Positions 11,346 to 23,635 of a stretch of 64,000 bases of DNA are shown here, one piece after another; position 1 is the stretch's first letter, and every line of letters begins with the position of its first letter. The notes under the pieces were generated by a model. It made no database searches and had not been told where the DNA came from. It worked only from the letters and a program-made list of their open reading frames with translations. A program made the translations under genes and the position numbers. The DNA is from Molanna angustata (lineage: Eukaryota; Arthropoda; Insecta; Trichoptera; Molannidae): assembly GCA_963576475.1 (NCBI GenBank), contig OY754977.1, forward strand, positions 27,911,796 through 27,975,795, given 5' to 3'.

Positions 11346-12137
11346 TCCAAAATATATTTAATGAATTTAGAAAAAAATGTGCAGAAGGCATTAAATTAAT
11401 AGGTAATTAAAATTACATTCTACCTCTAAATAATTTATAGCTACAACAATTAAACAATTATTGAATTATCATGATTTTTTACCTTAACATTACATATTTT
11501 GGGCATTGTAACAGACATGTAGGTATATTTATATTTTTCATAATAAACTCAGCTGTAGGTATACATAAAAACGTTTTATATTTTGATTTAGCTCTTAGTT
11601 ATTTCTGGTCATTTTCGCTGCTTTTTATATATAGCAACTCATTTCCTGATCTGTGCTTATGATAACATATCTCAAGTCATATTTTTGAAGAAAGAAAAAT
11701 GTGTGTGTTTGATACTACTATAAGACCACGATTTCACAAAGAGGAAATGAAAAATCTTCATCTCGCCACATAAATCATTTCAAAGCGATAGATGGAACCT
11801 TTCGTCGTAATGAGAAACTACACAACCGCGTGATTTTTGATATTTTTATTTCTCTAGGTTCTTTTATTCATCATCGCAATATCTACAATGTGACACCTTT
11901 CGAATGATTAAAAGAATGGTAAACTTCCACATATTTGACCGTTCCGAACACTTTTAATCTAGAAACTGACAGATTAGTTTTTTTTCCATGTCACAATTGG
12001 CAACTGTATATACGTATATGTTTATTTATTTATTATTAAGGAGCACTTAAAGCTAATAAGTTATTATACATCAATAGGTTCATGAAATAATAAAAAGCAT
12101 TTAATGATTCGGCGGATATTTTGTGGTAGTTAATATA

Positions 12138-12339
12138 AACCATTTTTGAATTATAAATTTGCTATAAACCACTTGTTTTTTGAGTCACATCGCGACATGT
12201 TTCGAAGCGCTGTCCTTCCATCGACCGGCGTGTCGAGTCTCGACACGCCGGTCGATGGAAGGACAGCGCTTCCGAAACATGTCGCGAAGTGACTCAAAAA
12301 ACAAGTGGTTTATAGCAAATTTATAATTCAAAAATGGTT
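12138..12339. mobile_element. ~200 bp hairpin MITE
   Basis: An almost perfect palindrome: arms of about 100 bp meet near 12239 at GTGTCGAG/CTCGACAC. The arms run AACCATTTTTGAATTATAAA, CTATAAACCACTTG, GAGTCAC, GCGACATGTTTCG, GTCCTTCCATCGACCGGCG and back. No coding capacity. A second copy lies at 47431-47612. Confidence 0.8.
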
Positions 12340-12541
12340 AGTAAAAAGCAAATTTAAAACTGGTCAGCCAATTACAAGTGGCCACATCCTGCATTAAAAA
12401 TTGGCATACAAATCTATAAGAAAATAAAAATATCATAAATGGAATTTATATAAAAATGAACAGATACAATAGAAATTAAGATCACAACAAAGAAAAATAG
12501 TGAAAGATGTTAACAAAAGAAAATAAAAAGATATAGATATG

Positions 12542-12590
12542 TTGTGAATTTCATTACGCATAGGTAAGTTTTGTGTAATGAAATTCACAA
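12542..12590. repeat. 16 bp perfect hairpin
   Basis: TTGTGAATTTCATTAC (12542-12557) pairs with 12575-12590 around a 17-base loop. Confidence 0.65.
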
Positions 12591-13205
12591 AGTTTACCTA
12601 TAAGAGACTCAAAAAAATTATTGATAAAATTTAACAAATTCACAAGTTTGTAAAAATATTTTTAGACTAAATACAGGGTTACAGGTTTAGTCGTACAGAA
12701 TATTAAAGGACGTTATTATTCAGGTTATTTCTGATGGATTTGATACCAAATGTTAGGTCCGAAACTTAACCGTTATGGAGATATTGAATATCAAAGATTT
12801 AAAAAAAAAAAAATTTGGCTATTTTATCAATTTTTTACGGATAAGAGGTCTTAGAGTCCGTTTTTTTATGTATCTAGTTAGAGGGCATGTCAATTAATAA
12901 AAATGATTAACAAAAACTGAACCTACTACTAACAGCTTAAAAATACAGCTCGACAACAGTTAGAATTAAAGAATTATAACAAAGTGTTTTTAACTTTGAA
13001 GCGCTTTGTTTGAAAAAAAAAATTATGGAACTTATTCTGAAAATAATTGTTAAAACTTCTACGTTTCTTTAGATATTCAAAAAGCTATAACACCTGCTAT
13101 TAAATAGTCAAACCATTGACCAAATAACAGTTAATGTAGTAGAGGGTACATTTTAGTTTGAGGAAAATGTAGCTAAAATACGTAAACAAAACAAAAAAAA
13201 AACAC

Positions 13206-13311
13206 AGCAATATTTTTATAATTCATGTTCGACATGGCCGCCGCTATTTCTTACACAATTTGCATTCTTTTTCTTAAATTACTATTAAACATGAATTATA
13301 AAAATATTGCT
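13206..13311. repeat. 24 bp perfect inverted repeat, 58 bp loop
   Basis: AGCAATATTTTTATAATTCA plus TGTT (13206-13229) is exactly complementary to 13288-13311. The loop includes GACATGGCCGCCGC. A partial third copy (AGAGCAATATTTATATAC) follows at 13326. Probably a small MITE. Confidence 0.65.
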
Positions 13312-14394
13312 CTATTCCACTTATATAGAGCAATATTTATATACTTCCGCGAATATTTCACTGGATGCAACTAGTGAATATTATACCAACGTTGATTGGT
13401 AGAGCTCGACAACTGAGAAAATGTGGATGACAGTTTTATAAATATGATTCAAGGACAGAGAAGTGACGAACAAGAATGTCACCTGATTACATATATTAAT
13501 TGTTTCAAATGAGTATATCCAGGGTGTAAGCACAGTATGAGTGTATATTCTCAGGTGATATTACCCGCATTTTTTCGCTTGGCGAACTCTATAATCGTAT
13601 TGAATACGTGTAAATACGTTTCAATAATGGATTCGCGCAAAAAATTTTATATACTGCACTGACAAAGGCACGAATCACATGCGAATTTCTCATGATGAAT
13701 GTGAATAATACAAATATTTCATGGAAAAAGAAAGCTGCATTGTATAATAGAGATAAGACATTGTTAAATGATGAAAATATCCTGTGACGATGATACCACC
13801 CCGTTTGAGGTATTTGCGTTGTGACGGGATGTCATGGGGTGGAAGGAGGTAAACTTTTCATATTATTCATACTTATTGCCTCTCTCGTTCCCTCGCCGCG
13901 CCGTTAAACTGGCGACTCAGTCGAAATGATTCCATGGCTCAGAATGGATTTAGTTTATTTCCATTTTTTGTCTGGGACGAGTAAAATATTTTAATAAAGG
14001 AATTTTCCGTTTTGAAAATTACTCAAAACTTTGATTACCTGTTGAGTCGTGTTTAAATGATTTTTCATGATACTTTGAAAATTTTTTAATAGGTTTAAAA
14101 AAATACATAAAAAATACTCGTTATTTATGGATAGTTAATTTGTATTTATTTTTTTTCTTAAAATTTTCAAATTTATATTTGTTTTACTCGTCTGTTTACA
14201 GATACATATATTTAATTTCCTTTGGTACGAATATCACCAAATAATAAATATAGTAGAAGCGTTTATTATACAAACTCTTTGGAATCAAATAAAGATAAAA
14301 TACTGGCTGAAAAAGCTGAAATATTGATTAGATTTCAAAAAAGTGAATAATTTATATATCTTTTGTTTGCAGTCTGTCGTAGCGTGTTGTCGAA

Positions 14395-14850
14395 AATGGA
14401 AAAACGTTGTGTTGCGCGCGGTCATTGAGTATCTGTGCTTGAAAAACTTCACTACGGAATGATACAATCGAAACTTACAGGATACTTTAGGAGCAAATGC
14501 TCCGCCGTACTCTACAGTTGTATGTTGGTGCGACGAATTTAAACTTGGAAGATCATCTACCAACGAAGACTCCGTTTGGGTCGCCCAACAACGGTAATAA
14601 CCGAAGAAATGGTTAAGAAAGTCGAAAAAAATGTTTTCGCAGATCGTCGTGTCACGGTGCATTTTATAGCCGAAGAGACAAAGATTTCGACTGGTAGTGT
14701 GCATAGCTTTTTACTGCACGTACACTTGGGGATGAAAAAAGCATCCGTGCGCTGGGTCCCTAGAATACTTACCGATGCACAAAAACAAACCAGGCTCAAC
14801 ATTTCTCGAGCTTCTTTGGAACTGTTACAACAAATATCTGAGCGTTTTTT
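14395..14850 (+). pseudogene. Mariner transposase, N-terminal half, frameshifted
   Basis: The DNA-binding half of a mariner-family transposase. It begins with MEKRC at 14395, has a stop soon after, and continues as GANAPPYSTV..WCDEFKLGRSSTNEDS. It then shifts frame near 14570 into GRPTTVITEEMVKKVEKNVF, DRRVTVHFIAEETKISTGSV and MKKASVRWVPRILTDAQKQ, ending at LELLQQ. GRP, the second helix-turn-helix (IAEE..IS.GSVH) and RWVPR.LT..QK are mariner hallmarks. The first catalytic Asp (the TgDE region) is missing because the match stops about 14850. It cannot make an active enzyme. Confidence 0.85.
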
Positions 14851-14854
14851 TGGC

Positions 14855-15187
14855 TCGTTTTACAACCTTGGATATAGATAAAAGTCAGTAGGGTAGCAAG
14901 GTCGGGTGAATATAGATGATGCTCAAGAATTTCGACATGCAGCCATAGCAATGGCGGACCCGTTAGCCGGGGCATCTTGATGGAACATAACAATATTTGC
15001 TAGTTTGCCTCGCCATTTCTCGTGCAATTTTATTTGTTATGCATGCAAAGAACCCATAACAGTAGCTCCATGGTCGATAAATTCTATAATGACTACCCCT
15101 TTACTATCCCACAAAAGAGAACTCATGATCATTCTGGCGGCTTCTGAGAGAACAGTTATCAGCACAACATACTCATTCTCACTTTAA
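14855..15187 (-). pseudogene. Mariner transposase, C-terminal half, inverted
   Basis: Read on the minus strand from 15187, this gives EAARMIMSSLLWDSKGVVII, then EFIDHGATVMGSL, a stop, KLHEKWRGKLANIVMFHQD, then after frame changes VEILEHHLYSPDLA and DFYLYPRL. These match the mariner catalytic half: the WDSkGv strand, the second Asp in the HQDnA motif and the YSPDLAPsDyhLFp block with the third Asp. At least two stops and two frameshifts are present. This half faces the N-terminal half at 14395-14850, so one transposase gene has been split and its distal part inverted. Confidence 0.8.
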
Positions 15188-15488
15188 ATTGAACTAGCCT
15201 CGTACCTACTTTATATTTTTTAATAAGTAAATTTTTTCTTTGATTTTATATGGTCAAAGGCAAAATTTTTCCTTGGACAATAATGATAGTCTCTACTATA
15301 TTTTTTATATATAATATCTATGTAGGTAAAGCTGCTAAATTTGCAGTCGGTAAATTACATTTTTTTATAATTATTATATTGATCTATTAATAGACGCATC
15401 AAAATCTAGGCTAACTGTATACCTATCGGTAACTCATTATTTGTATAATATATTGCATTTATAAAAATTGATAACGACAATGATTTTG

Positions 15489-15534
<46 letters not shown>

Positions 15535-16002
15535 TGTGTATGTGTGTGTTTGTCTCACGCCTTTTGAAAAACCAAGAGCATCTAAAAATCTAATTTATGT
15601 GCGAACATGTACCAGTATACCTGATGCAGTGTTACGCTAAAAATAATGCGAAAAAATGCTGAATTTTAAAAATATTTCAATAAGTATTTTTTTCATACAA
15701 AATTTTCCAAGTCATATCTGTCAAAAAAGTGTACATTTTGCACGCAAATATCTGTTATTTTAAAAGTTAGAAGTACGTATTTAGACGAAAAAAATATATT
15801 TTCAAGTATAACTTAGCTTTTAAGTGAAAAACATGTTGAATATTTTGTCTAATTATAATGTTTAACTTATTTTTAAAGTAAGCGTTTTGTACATATAACC
15901 CCGCCATTTTTATATCTTTTCAAACGATATTTCATTTTCCTACCGAATGAATATGTTCTTTAAAATAATATACCTTTGAAATAAATGTAAAATGAAATAA
16001 TA
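15188..16002. other. No gene recognised
   Basis: AT-rich, containing only the TG microsatellite at 15491. Confidence 0.6.
15491..15550 (+). repeat. (TG)n microsatellite
   Basis: GTGTGTG run with two GTATGTG interruptions. Confidence 0.95.
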
Positions 16003-16085
16003 AAATCGAGGTCGAGGCAGGATTCGAACTCGCGACCACTGGATTACTAGCCCAGAGCGCTAACCGCTCTGCCACCGACCCATCT
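16003..16085 (-). mobile_element. SINE-A head only
   Basis: Both pol III boxes are present from GGGTCGGTGGCAGAG to GTCGACCTCG, but the body and A-rich tail are absent. Confidence 0.75.
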
Positions 16086-16639
16086 AATATTGTCTCTTGA
16101 TTAGGTACTTAATTTTGAAATGTTGACCTGCTTGCTACATACATGAAATATATTATTCAGAACCGTAAAACATATAGGAAACATAAATCCCATAGCGAGT
16201 TTAAAGATTTTATCTTGTCGCTTGTTCTACATACTCTCTCAGTTTTATAACAACGAATACCGGTGGAATGGATGTAAGTCGACTTCGGAAGTGAGTTCTA
16301 TGTATGTAGGTACATAGCTTATGTTTTTAAAGGACACTTATGTACATATATGTTTTCCTAATGCAACTCAACATAAATTAAAATCTTCTAACGTTTAACT
16401 TTGTTTTTCGAAAAGATATTTTTACAAAAGGAGGTGGTATAGAATATTGAAATTCATTATGATTATATTTTTGCAAATTTTAAATGCTATTAAGGTACAA
16501 AAAATATGTGAATCAACATAGAAAATTGTTGTAATTTTATTTTGTACAACGTAGTAATAATTACTCGTTAATTTAAATGTTTGCATATTTAATTATTACA
16601 ATAGTACTTATACTTCATTGTTATAAACGATTGTATACA

Positions 16640-17219
16640 TTTTTACTCCTCACTAACCCAAGGGGATATAGTGGGGAGTTATGATTTCGCAATTTATAAG
16701 GCTTTTTTTTTGCAGATTATCAACTAGTATCATGCTGAGATTGTATTCTGAAAGTTTAATCACAACGTATCTGTGTGTGTGTGTGTGCAGTGCTATATGC
16801 TGTGTGCTATGTACGGCATGTTTATTATACTTTATCGATTATAGACTAAAGTACTCATTCGATTCTTTTCAAATTTTGTAAATATGTAGGTATATCTAAT
16901 ATTCGCTTAGACCCCATTAAATTTTGAAGGATATCTGAATAGTGCTTCTCAATTTTTTTAAATGTCAAATATTTGAAAGTGACAAGCAAGCACAGGAAAC
17001 TTAAAATTTGATTTTTTTATTTTCAAATTGGTAAAAGGGCACATCACTTTCATAAAATGGGATTGAAGAGTTATCAAGTTTTCATAATAAAATACTTTAA
17101 TGAAAAATAATTCAACAAACTCATCTCATGAAAATACTGAATATTTTCCATACAAAATTTGAATACTATATAGAATGACTTGTTAGTGAGGAGTTTAGCG
17201 TTGGCCACAACCCACTCGA
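16640..17219 (+). mobile_element. ~580 bp repeat with ACTCCTCACTAAC inverted ends
   Basis: Starts TTTTACTCCTCACTAACCC and ends GTTAGTGAGGAGTTTAGCG, then TTGGCCACAACCCACTCG. The subterminal ends are inverted complements (ACTCCTCACTAAC/GTTAGTGAGGAGT). No coding sequence. A reverse copy lies at 33271-33758, a partial one at 31853-32040, and a related one at 8464-9590. Confidence 0.7.
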
Positions 17220-17275
17220 TTTATAGGTAATCCAAAAGAATCAATATCTTTATTATACTGTTTTTTCAATGTATA

Positions 17276-17416
17276 TTTTTTTTATAAAAATGAATATGTC
17301 CTTGTTAAACAAGTACATATACCTTTAGGTGAACGAAATCGGTCGAGGCAGGATTCGAACTCGCGACCACTGGATTACTAGCCCAGCGCGCTAACCGCTC
17401 TGCCATCGACCCATCT
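17276..17416 (-). mobile_element. SINE-A with internal deletion
   Basis: The tRNA-like head and the tail (AAATGAATATGTCC on the plus strand) are present. About 45 bp between the GGTGAACGAAATCGG block and the tail are missing. Confidence 0.8.
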
Positions 17417-18107
17417 AAATAAAAAAAAGCAATTGATTGGTCATTGTAAAGAGAAACAATAAATTGTATTGTATCTTGTAAACCTTTCCTTGCATCGCAT
17501 GGAACTGGCGAGGTTATTGCAAAATGATTTGGAACTCTATATTTTTAATATCAAAAATATTTTTGAAAATGGATTACTGATATAAAATAAAAAGGTTTTA
17601 GAATTAAAAATTTAATAACCAAACGTCAATTTTGTCATAGCTTCCTGAAAGAGGATTCACTCTTAATTTTGTTTACCAGGAGATCATAAAATGTAACCAT
17701 ATATAAATTACATAGGCACAATAGATAGTGGCGCGTGTAAGCAAATAATATTTTAAAAGGGATGAATAAACAATGAAATAATAATAATAATAATATTTTG
17801 GTCCAATTCATTTGTTATGATTGATGATGGTGGTTTAGTGTGTTCAACGGTTGATAGACTCAGTCCTACTAAACCCTCAAATGATATATGGTGTGGAGAT
17901 ATTTCTCCGTATTTTATGTTTCTGATTCCCATGATGTATGATCGTTTTAGCTTTCTGTCTAATGAAATGGCCCATCGAGAGCTATCCTGTTCTTTTAGAC
18001 GTCTTCATAAATTATTTGCTTTATTCATAAATATGTTTTTCATTAATCAGTTGTCATAAATATGTTTCAAAAAGACAAAATATGAAATGTAACATTTTTT
18101 GAGAGGC
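17417..18107. other. No gene recognised
   Basis: Contains (TAA)n at 17783-17797 and an 80-codon frame at 17817 with no recognisable similarity. Confidence 0.55.
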
Positions 18108-18109
18108 TA

Positions 18110-18677
18110 TGGCCCGGTATTACAGTCTGCCTTCAACTCATTGAGTTTGTTAAACTTAAGATTAATGTTAAGGGGAGATTGAATCCATTTCCGTATTACA
18201 GTGCAATATGACATGTCAGTTACTAAATCTTCAATTATAGACATATTTCACTTTTTCTGTGGTTATTATCTGTCAAATTTTAAATAACCTCAAATAATAC
18301 GAACTTCAAAACAGGACGCTACGACTTGAAATACTATTGTTATACCATCCAACATGGTAAATGTATTTTTTTTCACCAAAATAATGCTTTTAAATGTCCA
18401 TGTTCGTTTCAATATGGCTGTCAGTTTGTTTTGTTGTGTGGCGCCACCGTCAATACAACTAACACCTCTAGTGATAGAAACTGAAACTACACGCGTTGCC
18501 TAGCAAATGACAATTGACTCAATGTTAAGTACTAAATCCGCCAGAAACGTTGAGTTAAATATTTGTCGTTTTAGTTACGTATTTGAGGGAAGATTAGGCC
18601 TAAACGGACACTGTAATACGCTATATTTTTGTAAAACTTGAGTTTAGCTCTTAAACTGAGACTGTAATACCGGGCCA
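18110..18677. mobile_element. 568 bp TIR element flanked by TA
   Basis: The ends are perfect inverted repeats for 19 bp (TGGCCCGGTATTACAGTCT), with a TA dinucleotide on both sides (18108-18109, 18678-18679). There is no coding capacity. GTATTACAGT recurs internally in both orientations near 18195 and 18615, giving a ladder of the same motif. A non-autonomous MITE; TA duplication suggests a Tc1/mariner-like or other TA-targeting transposase, but the termini do not identify the superfamily. Confidence 0.8.
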
Positions 18678-18679
18678 TA

Positions 18680-20664
18680 AACATTTTATAAAAAAGATCA
18701 TTTTATTAATGCTGTAAAAAAATATTTTCCAAGATATAAGTATAAACATATGTAGGTGTATCTATATCCAAAATACAAATATGTTGAAAAATTGATTCAA
18801 TATCACTCCACTGTCCTCAATCACCACTTTATATAAAAATATATATTATATGAACTAATAAATAATCATATTCCATTTAAAATTAAAGGATTTCAGATTA
18901 TAAAAGGATTGAAAGAATAAAATACATACTTGGGGTTACATGAGAAAAATATATGTCTGTTATTTCATATACTTTGCTTGAACATACATACATAATTATT
19001 TGTAAAAGCATTCATTGTTTTGAAAATAAATACAGATGTACGGTTTACAACTTTGTGAATATAATATTATGTTACTAACACTTGTGATAAGGCCTTCGTG
19101 GCGGGTTTATGTTTTCCTTTTTCAACGTAAGTACCTGCACGTATTTTTTCGTATTCATAGTAATATCAACCTTGGTAGAAAAATGCAAGCCCTAGAGAAA
19201 TTAAATTGTAAAACAGAATACTCACTTCTATTGTGTATCAGGGTAGAATAAGAAAATAATGCAATTTTCCGGGAAAATAGGCTTCCACCGTCCATTGCTA
19301 TTGTGATGCTTTTCTTAAATATTGCTCAGAAGAAATCTCACATTATTTCTGCTGTCCTAATACTTACGGAAACTCTTTATTGGGATATAGCTTTGAAAGT
19401 AACGTCTGAAAAGATTTTCTCATTGTTTCTTTTCTTTCTTCTTTTGTAAATTCACACGTAATCATAATATTATTTCTGTCAGACATAATGTTTACACGTA
19501 TTGTTATCGTCAAGAAACAAATTATCTTTATTTGATTTGACGTTTTTTACGGCGCTTACCGGCTTATACACTTCCTCCAAAGAAAACTTGTAAATTAATG
19601 CGTACATTATAAATAACTTCAGATATCATAATAAAATGTTATGTACGCCACGATCAGGAATCAATTTGGAATTATTCAACGATCTACATACTTAAAGTAT
19701 TAGGGTCTGAGGGGTCCCTTTTTTAATCTTCAACGATTTACCATGTACATTTTGATTATGACCGATTTATTGTTATTTTATTAATGATTTCTTTGATGGT
19801 TCTAAAACTTTGTAATTAAATCTAATTGATTTTGGAATAATGCCAGATAGTGACATCAAATATGTGTATAGAAATATGACTAGATATGTTGAAGCTCTTG
19901 CTACGTATATAGACCTTTGAGCGTAGTCTAAAATAAGCCCAGTAATCCTTGATATTGATTAAAATCAAACCACCTAATTTTACGATGATTCATACTAACA
20001 AAAGTTTCTATCGTTCTAACCTAGTTGTTTCACTAACCCAGAATAATCTATAATAAAAGTGATAGCTGTACTTGTATTGACTTCCTTGTACCTAGATACA
20101 TATTTTATACAAATGTATGTTTGTTTCATATACAACAAATTAAGCTTTCAAGTGGATCGATCATTCTACCTTATTATTATTCCATGTCAACCTAAATTTC
20201 ATTGTTCTCTGTGACTATATTCTTTGATTAGTCACATTGAGTCATGTTTATATTTATTGTCACTTTTGATTGAACTTTCTGTTTTATTCTCTAACATTTT
20301 AATAATAAAGAAAATCAAGATATATGTATTATAGTTATACTGAAGATAAATGTAATATATTTTCTAGAAATATATAATTCAAATAATTCCCAATTCTTTA
20401 TAATATTTCCGATTCATTTTTTGAAACTTTATAATTTAATTTAATTTTATGCTACCGTTTTCTAAATTTTTATATAATATGCACCTAGGTATTTATTTTT
20501 TGTTTTCTAAGTCATTTTAAATTCATGTGGCTTTATAAATTTTAAAATAAATTAGCTTATAATTTTTTTACAAAGCGAAGCGATCGTCAAGTAAAGTAAG
20601 TAAGTATATTCCATTTAAGAGGATTGATTAATCTAGTTTGATTTTACCTGTGTATTTATTCCTT
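18680..20664. other. No gene recognised
   Basis: About 2 kb without recognisable repeats or protein motifs, one of the least repetitive stretches here. It could be intronic. Confidence 0.55.
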
Positions 20665-20866
20665 CTCGGGAGACTAACAGGTACCTACTATGTCAAATAT
20701 TAATTTAACACGCACCCAATAATAAATTGCTACATTCTGGAGACTTACGATATTAATCGTCTCACAGTTCCACACTGAAAACGCAATAAGAATCATTGTC
20801 TCCACCGGAAATCGAACCCGGACCTTTGGATCTGCAGTCAGATACCTAAACAACTGAGCCACTGAG
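20665..20866 (-). mobile_element. SINE-B copy
   Basis: A second tRNA-derived family. Minus strand: GTGGCTCAGTTGTTTAGGTA (A box), CTGACTGCAGATCCAAAGGT, CGGGTTCGATTTCC (B box), then a body with GTGAGACGATTAATATCG, TTGGGTGCGTGTTAAATTAA and TTTGACATAG. The anticodon stem is degraded, so the parent tRNA is uncertain. Confidence 0.8.
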
Positions 20867-22247
20867 CTATGTACCCAATTATGATATGATATTTGTTTAT
20901 TGTAAAAATAATTTCACATGCAGATTTTAATTGAATTTTCTTATCTTTGTTTCAGGTAAGCAAAAAAATAATTCTATGAGGAATGATTTTTTATTCTGAA
21001 CCACACAGCACCACAGAGGTAAAACAGTTATTATATTAGTATTCAAAATAAGAAACATAAATAAAGTTTATGTGATATCATCAAATCACATAAATGGACG
21101 CATTTAAGACGGAAATCAGGTAATAATGTTGTGTTATAATCACTGTCACTGTTACTTTATTTAAAACAATTAAATTAATACCAATTTTTTTTTCTAATTT
21201 GAATTCAATTTTCCACAAATTTTGTGGAAAATACTTTAGTATTTTTATTTTGAAAAGGATTTCCACCCTGATAACACAAAAACTTTAGAATCATTAAACG
21301 AGTATGATTATACAGTAAGATGGCAGAAAGAATTTGAAATTTTGCGTGTTTTGTAATGTAAAAATGTTATATTTTTACTTTCACTTCTGAATTTAATTAT
21401 GTACATAATATGTAGGTATGTAAGTAATATGCATATACATTTAATTACGAACGCCTGAATTAAGTTAAATGCAATGACTAATACATAGATGTATAAACGT
21501 TTATTGTATATCAGGAGTTTCGCATTTTACTTATTGTCATAAACTAACGCCAGACGATAGTACCGCAATTTTATTTCAATGTATTAAAAGCTTCCTCCTT
21601 GTTAAACGACTTAGTGATAAAGAAATAATGTTGTAACGAACACATTCGAACAAAGAGCTGTTCATTAGACTATGAATAAATTATAGGAATTTTGAAAATC
21701 GTCACTTCTCGTATATGACATGCTTTCATACGTGTTTTTTTCTTAAATCATAGACTGCTATCAAATTTCAACTATATTTATGAAAAAATCTAGTTGAAAT
21801 CAGACATAATTTTTTATTTGAAAGCTGAATTCTTCCCTTTCCCAATACTTTCTGTCTTCTCTCGGCCACTAATTAGATTTTTTTTATAGTATGTAAAGAA
21901 ACAACTTAAACATGTAGATATTGAAATGATCTTTTCCAATTGTAAAATAGATCTAAATTAAAAAAAAAAAACTGGCAGTCACCGAATCATGGTCTTGAAT
22001 AATAAACCCGAACAAAATCTCTTTTAGCATTGGCGTTCTAGTGACGCGATTCTGTTAGTACAAAATGTCACATCTGCTGATTCTTCTAACTAATCAAAAA
22101 TCATACCTAATCTTTATGCAAAATACTTCAATGGTATTGTCGAACCTTTAAAAAAGTTTGAACACTTTTAAACGCACGGAATTCAGTATGCACAGTTTAA
22201 ATTACAAAAAAAAAACTTAGAAAGGTAAAGAAAAATAAATAATAATA
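20867..22247. other. No gene recognised
   Basis: AT-rich, no recognisable repeat family or protein. Confidence 0.55.
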
Positions 22248-22793
22248 TTTTTTTTTATTGACAATAACATCTCAATTAAGACGAAGTTGGGACATTATAA
22301 AAGAACCATGAACTCAGGCACCTACAGGGCTTACGACCTGTAATCGGCTGGTTTACGTGATCACTTTATGCGCTTGCGCACCGTTCACCAATTGTGCCTT
22401 TATTGAGTACCCTTATCAATGTAATTTTTGAAAGTTCTATATATTTGAATAATGTGTGAACAATTCACCTGAATAATACGAAATAATACTATTGTCATCT
22501 ATGAGGTAACGAAGGAACCTTTTTTTGTAACGCCATCAATTGAGAAATTAGTTTATTTGTAAACAATGAAAGCAACAATTAATGAAGTGACGGTATCTCG
22601 CACAGATGTCGCAATGGCGCAAGCGCATAAAGTGATCACGTAAGCCAGTCGATGACAGGTCGTAAGCCCTGTAGGTGCCTGAGTTCCTGGTTCTTCTATA
22701 TTATCCCAACTTCGTCTATATTGAGATGTTATTGTTAATAAAAATATCATTTGACTCCCGACATGGAAGAAATCCAAAGTTTGCGTATATGCA
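22248..22793. mobile_element. Foldback-family copy, diverged
   Basis: Two inverted arms (about 22262-22440 and 22610-22730) carry the same GACGAAGTTGGGA..., ACCTACAGGGCTTACGACCT and TGATCACTTTATGCGCTTG blocks as the element at 8836. The centre differs: it holds the inverted form of the body seen in the copies at 45244 and 54570. The GACTCCCGAC end block lies on the right here instead of the left. Confidence 0.75.
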
Positions 22794-22970
22794 ATTAATT
22801 TTTTTTTATTTATCTTTTTCTCTTTAGTAGGTTCTATAATTTTTAATAACTTGAAAGCTGTATTATTGGTAAGTAGTTAAAATGTTGGTTAGTTGGTTTA
22901 AAATACAGAATCAATTTGATAGTCAATTGAACGACATTTTCAATGATTCATTATTGTAAGTTTATTCCAA

Positions 22971-23262
22971 GCTGTGAGGCACCGGCTTAGAATAGTGCTT
23001 CCATTCTTTTAAATCATTGTTTTCGAGTGTCCCGTAAGAGCCGGGTAATCGAAAATACAACAGGCAACAATAACATCTCACATAGTTCAGCAATGAGGTT
23101 CACCACCCATTCTGAATGTAGTGCCTTTTTTGGTGAAACGAGACTGGTGTGTGGCTATACATAGATGTGTTGTTCTCCCTTTTATAAGGCAATGCACACC
23201 CGCACACCTTTCGCTGGTTACCCCACATTGTGGAATATGCCGTGATGGTATGAAGTTTATTC
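22971..23262 (+). repeat. ~290 bp repeat (R300), copy 1
   Basis: From GCTGTGAGGCACCGGCTTAG to GGTTACCCCACATTGTGGAA, then TATGCCGTGATGGTATGAA. It is nearly identical to 55518-55838 over its length. The end has a small hairpin (CCCCACA/TGTGG) followed by GCCGTGATGGTATG, like LINE 3' ends at 46650 and 63065. Non-coding. Confidence 0.8.
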
Positions 23263-23635
23263 CTTCCTTTTGTAATATTTTTGAAAATGGCATATTATAG
23301 TATGTCCTTGATCTTATACCTTCGTTTAATATTTCCCAGGAGACCAGAGAGTAGTAGGTAGGTGATTATTCAGTGGTCACGCTATGCACCATACGCCCAA
23401 CTAAACTAAATCACATTACAGTCCTAATGTTCTTCCAGCGTACATTTATTTATCTCCATTTTGCCCTTGCTGTCAGCACAAACAGACTCAGGTCATTGAA
23501 TTATCTCTATCCCCCTCACAATCATTATTTCCTGATAATGTTATAATATATGTGATACTTCATTTATTATAATGAATAGTATTATTACAAATTTAACAAT
23601 AAATAAATAGAAAAAACAAAATTAAACAATGTCTA

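Larger units (their letters stand above)
11346..14394. other. Non-coding except three hairpins; GC-richer patch 13780-13960
   Basis: Apart from the hairpins at 12138, 12542 and 13206, nothing is recognised. The patch at 13780-13960 (CACCCCGTTTGAGGTATTTG, CTCTCGTTCCCTCGCCGCGC) stands out from its AT-rich surroundings and may be regulatory. Confidence 0.5.
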
